This document shows positions 57,236-59,437 of a stretch of 59,437 nucleotides of DNA, piece after piece. Each line of letters begins with the position of its first letter. The first letter of the stretch is position 1. The notes under the pieces are model-generated. The model made no database searches, was not told the DNA's origin, and worked only from the letters and a program-made list of their open reading frames with translations. A program made the translations under genes and the position numbers. The DNA comes from Candolleomyces eurysporus (Eukaryota > Basidiomycota > Agaricomycetes > Agaricales > Psathyrellaceae): assembly GCA_027579435.1 (NCBI GenBank), contig JANBPK010000768.1, positions 1-59,437 on the forward strand, given 5' to 3'.

Positions 57236-59222
57236 ATGTTGGACCTTCTCTTCGGACTGGCCATCACCCTGGGGCTTGTCTTGCTTGTGAGAGGGATTGC
57301 TGCCCGCCGAAATCCACGCCGACTGCCTGTTCCACCTGGTCCGAAAGGTCTACCCTTGCTCGGCAATATCTCTCAGCTCCCACAGACCGTTCCATGGGAG
57401 GGGTACGATAAACTGTGTAAAGAATATGGTATCCGTCTCTCTTTTCAAGGGTTTCAGGATCGCTAATACATTCGACAGGCGACATTATTTATTTGAAAGC
57501 TATGGGACAAGGACTTATCGTGCTTGGTTCCCAACAGCGCGTTGTTGACTTGTTGGACAAAAAGGCGGTGAATTTCTCAGATAGACCTTCTCTTCCTGTG
57601 CATGAGTTGTGAGTGGACCTTCACATGTTACTTCGTGACTGGGATGTCAATGCGCGATGCATAGGATGGACATAAACTGGAGCTTTGCCGCAATGCCCTA
57701 TGGTGCAGCTTGGAGGCAATACCGTCGGAACTTTCATCAGTATCTCAACAACAACGCTGTGCAAGAATACCATCCAATAATGCACGAAGAAACTAGGAAT
57801 TTCCTACGAAAGCTCAAGTCGAATCCGGATCAAATTTTCGAGGGTGTACAATTGTACGTCGATCATCCATCTTCAACTTCATTGCATCGCTTGACGCATG
57901 AACGCAATGATACTAGCCTGTTTGGGACGGCCATTATGCGTGCTGCTTATGGCTTTGATGACATTAGGCAGAACGAGTCTCTTATCCACATCGCCGAGGC
58001 CCTCGTTCATGAAATGGCAGAGTCAGCTGTTCCCGGCAGGTTTTTGGTGAACAACTTCACTCCCCTCAAATACATTCCGTCTTGGTTTCCTGGCGCCGGG
58101 TTCAAGAAGCACTTTAAAATGGTTGCTCAAATGAGCTTCGAAGTAGTGCATCGGCCGTTTGAAGAGGCTAAACGTGATATAGTGAGCACTCTATTATTAT
58201 AATTTTTTGACTGAGATTTTCAACACGTCGTACAAGGACGAAGGAAGGAAGAGCAGTTATCCCAGCATGGCTCACAGTTTCATTGACCGCCTCCCTGAAG
58301 ACGGTGATCCAACCCGAGCAGAGCTAGAGGAAATAGCACGCAGCGTGTGTGCTATAGCGTATCTAGGTCAGTGATACAGCTTTAACGAGCGCACCGGGTC
58401 GCTTATCGTGGTCAATCCATAGCTGGGGCAGAGACCACTGTCAGCTCAGCGACAGCTCTACTATACGCTCTTGCAAGCTATCCCGAAATTCAGGCAAAGG
58501 CCCAAGCGGAAATTGACAAAGTTATTGGCTCAGACAGGCTCCCGCTTGTCAAAGATCGCGGGGACCTACCGTACGTTCATGCCATCCTGAAGGAAGTTAG
58601 TCGATGGTACACGGTTGCTCCTCTTGGTGAGTGTCCTGGCGGTCAGGGATAAGATATTTTTCTTCATATTGATACCCGGGTGTCCAGGTGTCGCACATTC
58701 TAACACTGAAGACGACGAGTATGATGGTTATTTTATTCCCAAAGGCACCATCATTATTCAAAATAACTGGGCTATTCTGCACAATCCAGAGGTCTTCGAT
58801 AAACCGTTTGAGTTCATTCCCGAGCGATACCTCAAGGACGGTAAGATAGACCCATCTGTTCCTGACCCTGACATTGCAGCTTTCGGCCATGGGCGTCGGT
58901 AAGTCACCGTAATGTGTTGTTTCATAGTGACCTCAAAGAGCTCAAAACTAGCCACCCATAGCATCTGCCCCGGGCGCCACTTCAGTAACGATGGTTTGTT
59001 CGTTATGGCGGCGTCGCTTCTTGCGACTTACACCATCGCGGCCCCCAAGGATAAGGAGGGGAAAGTGGTCCCGATGAAACTCGAATTGAAGAATCCAGTT
59101 GTCAGGTAAGTTGCTTCCAGCCCTTTCGGCCGCTGGTGCTTATCTGTAATACGTGAAGCAAACCTCTGCCTTTCAAATGCGAGGTTCGGTTAAGGCCCGG
59201 ACGTGAACACCTCTTGCAATGA
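57236..59222 (+). CDS. Cytochrome P450 monooxygenase 2
   Basis: Nine exons: 57236-57428, 57479-57608, 57665-57853, 57917-58181, 58237-58366, 58423-58626, 58688-58898, 58962-59105, 59159-59222; 509 aa, TGA at 59220-59222. The same landmarks as P450-1 are present: anchor [20 protein letters not shown], hinge [14 protein letters not shown], helix [39 protein letters not shown] and [14 protein letters not shown]. Exon lengths and phases match P450-1 except that exon 7 (211 nt) equals exons 7+8 of P450-1 (82+129). Apparently functional, ER-bound and haem-thiolate; probably secondary metabolism or xenobiotic oxidation, but no biosynthetic core gene is near in this window. Confidence 0.9.
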
Positions 59223-59437
59223 CCAGAAGAGCTACCGACGAGTAAGACATACGAACGACAGTTTAGTCCCTACAGCATCAAGCCTCTTTTCAAGGCAAAT
59301 TTTGCCTTGAATTTAACTCTTACTTGAATTTACAAACAGTAAAGAATCTTGTTTTTCATTACCTACCCAAACTTTCCATCGTTTCTCCATATTATATCTA
59401 AAGAATTGCCTCAATTTATACACTGACNTTTTTACCT

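Noticed and set aside
53600..59222. Secondary-metabolite gene cluster
   Set aside because: There are two P450s, but no synthase, cyclase, transporter or regulator nearby in the window.

Overview
This is a stretch of a filamentous basidiomycete genome, most likely an agaricomycete. The genes have many short introns (about 50-65 nt, GT...AG). The families fit that group: NACHT-WD40 NLR-like receptors, a GH71-WSC mutanase, F-box-like clusters, expanded P450s, a fungal OTT_1508-like deaminase, small secreted proteins, and Ty3 and LINE remnants. Many single Ns, an 88-base N block and several one-base frameshifts show that parts of the assembly, especially 11.4-15.4 kb and the NLR repeats, are of limited quality. 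Every broken frame should be read with that in mind.

1-6.3 kb: the 5' part of a chromodomain gene leaving the window, a decayed Ty3/gypsy pol, two weak hypothetical ORFs, a truncated first copy of the NLR locus, and a LINE fragment. 6.3-11.4 kb: NLR-1, with a basic/disordered N-terminus, a helical bundle resembling Cbl/MLKL N-termini, NACHT and only two WD40 repeats, and just upstream a gene 'U' of unknown function. 11.4-16.6 kb: a damaged GH71 alpha-1,3-glucanase with four WSC domains, then a La RNA-binding protein. 17.4-23.9 kb: NLR-2, with the same design but ten near-identical 126-bp WD40 repeats and several frameshifts, followed by its own copy of U. The NLR+U pair therefore occurs three times in one orientation, once only as a fragment. 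This is the most interesting system in the window: a candidate fungal self/non-self or immune receptor locus with repeat-number variation.

24-36 kb: a decayed membrane-protein gene, then a roughly 3-kb segment duplicated in tandem, each copy carrying a small secreted protein gene with five exons. The second copy is interrupted by a 1.8-kb transposon whose empty site is preserved in the first copy.

36-45 kb: an F-box-like/LRR-like cluster on the minus strand with three intact paralogues, two decayed ones and one larger F-box/LRR gene. A steroid 5-alpha-reductase family gene lies inside it. The reductase and an F-box gene were duplicated together and then lost reciprocally.

45-59.4 kb: an 11-exon F-box zinc-finger gene, 2 kb without recognisable genes, a proline-repeat secreted protein, a deaminase-domain gene, and a tandem pair of complete cytochrome P450 genes that differ by one intron.
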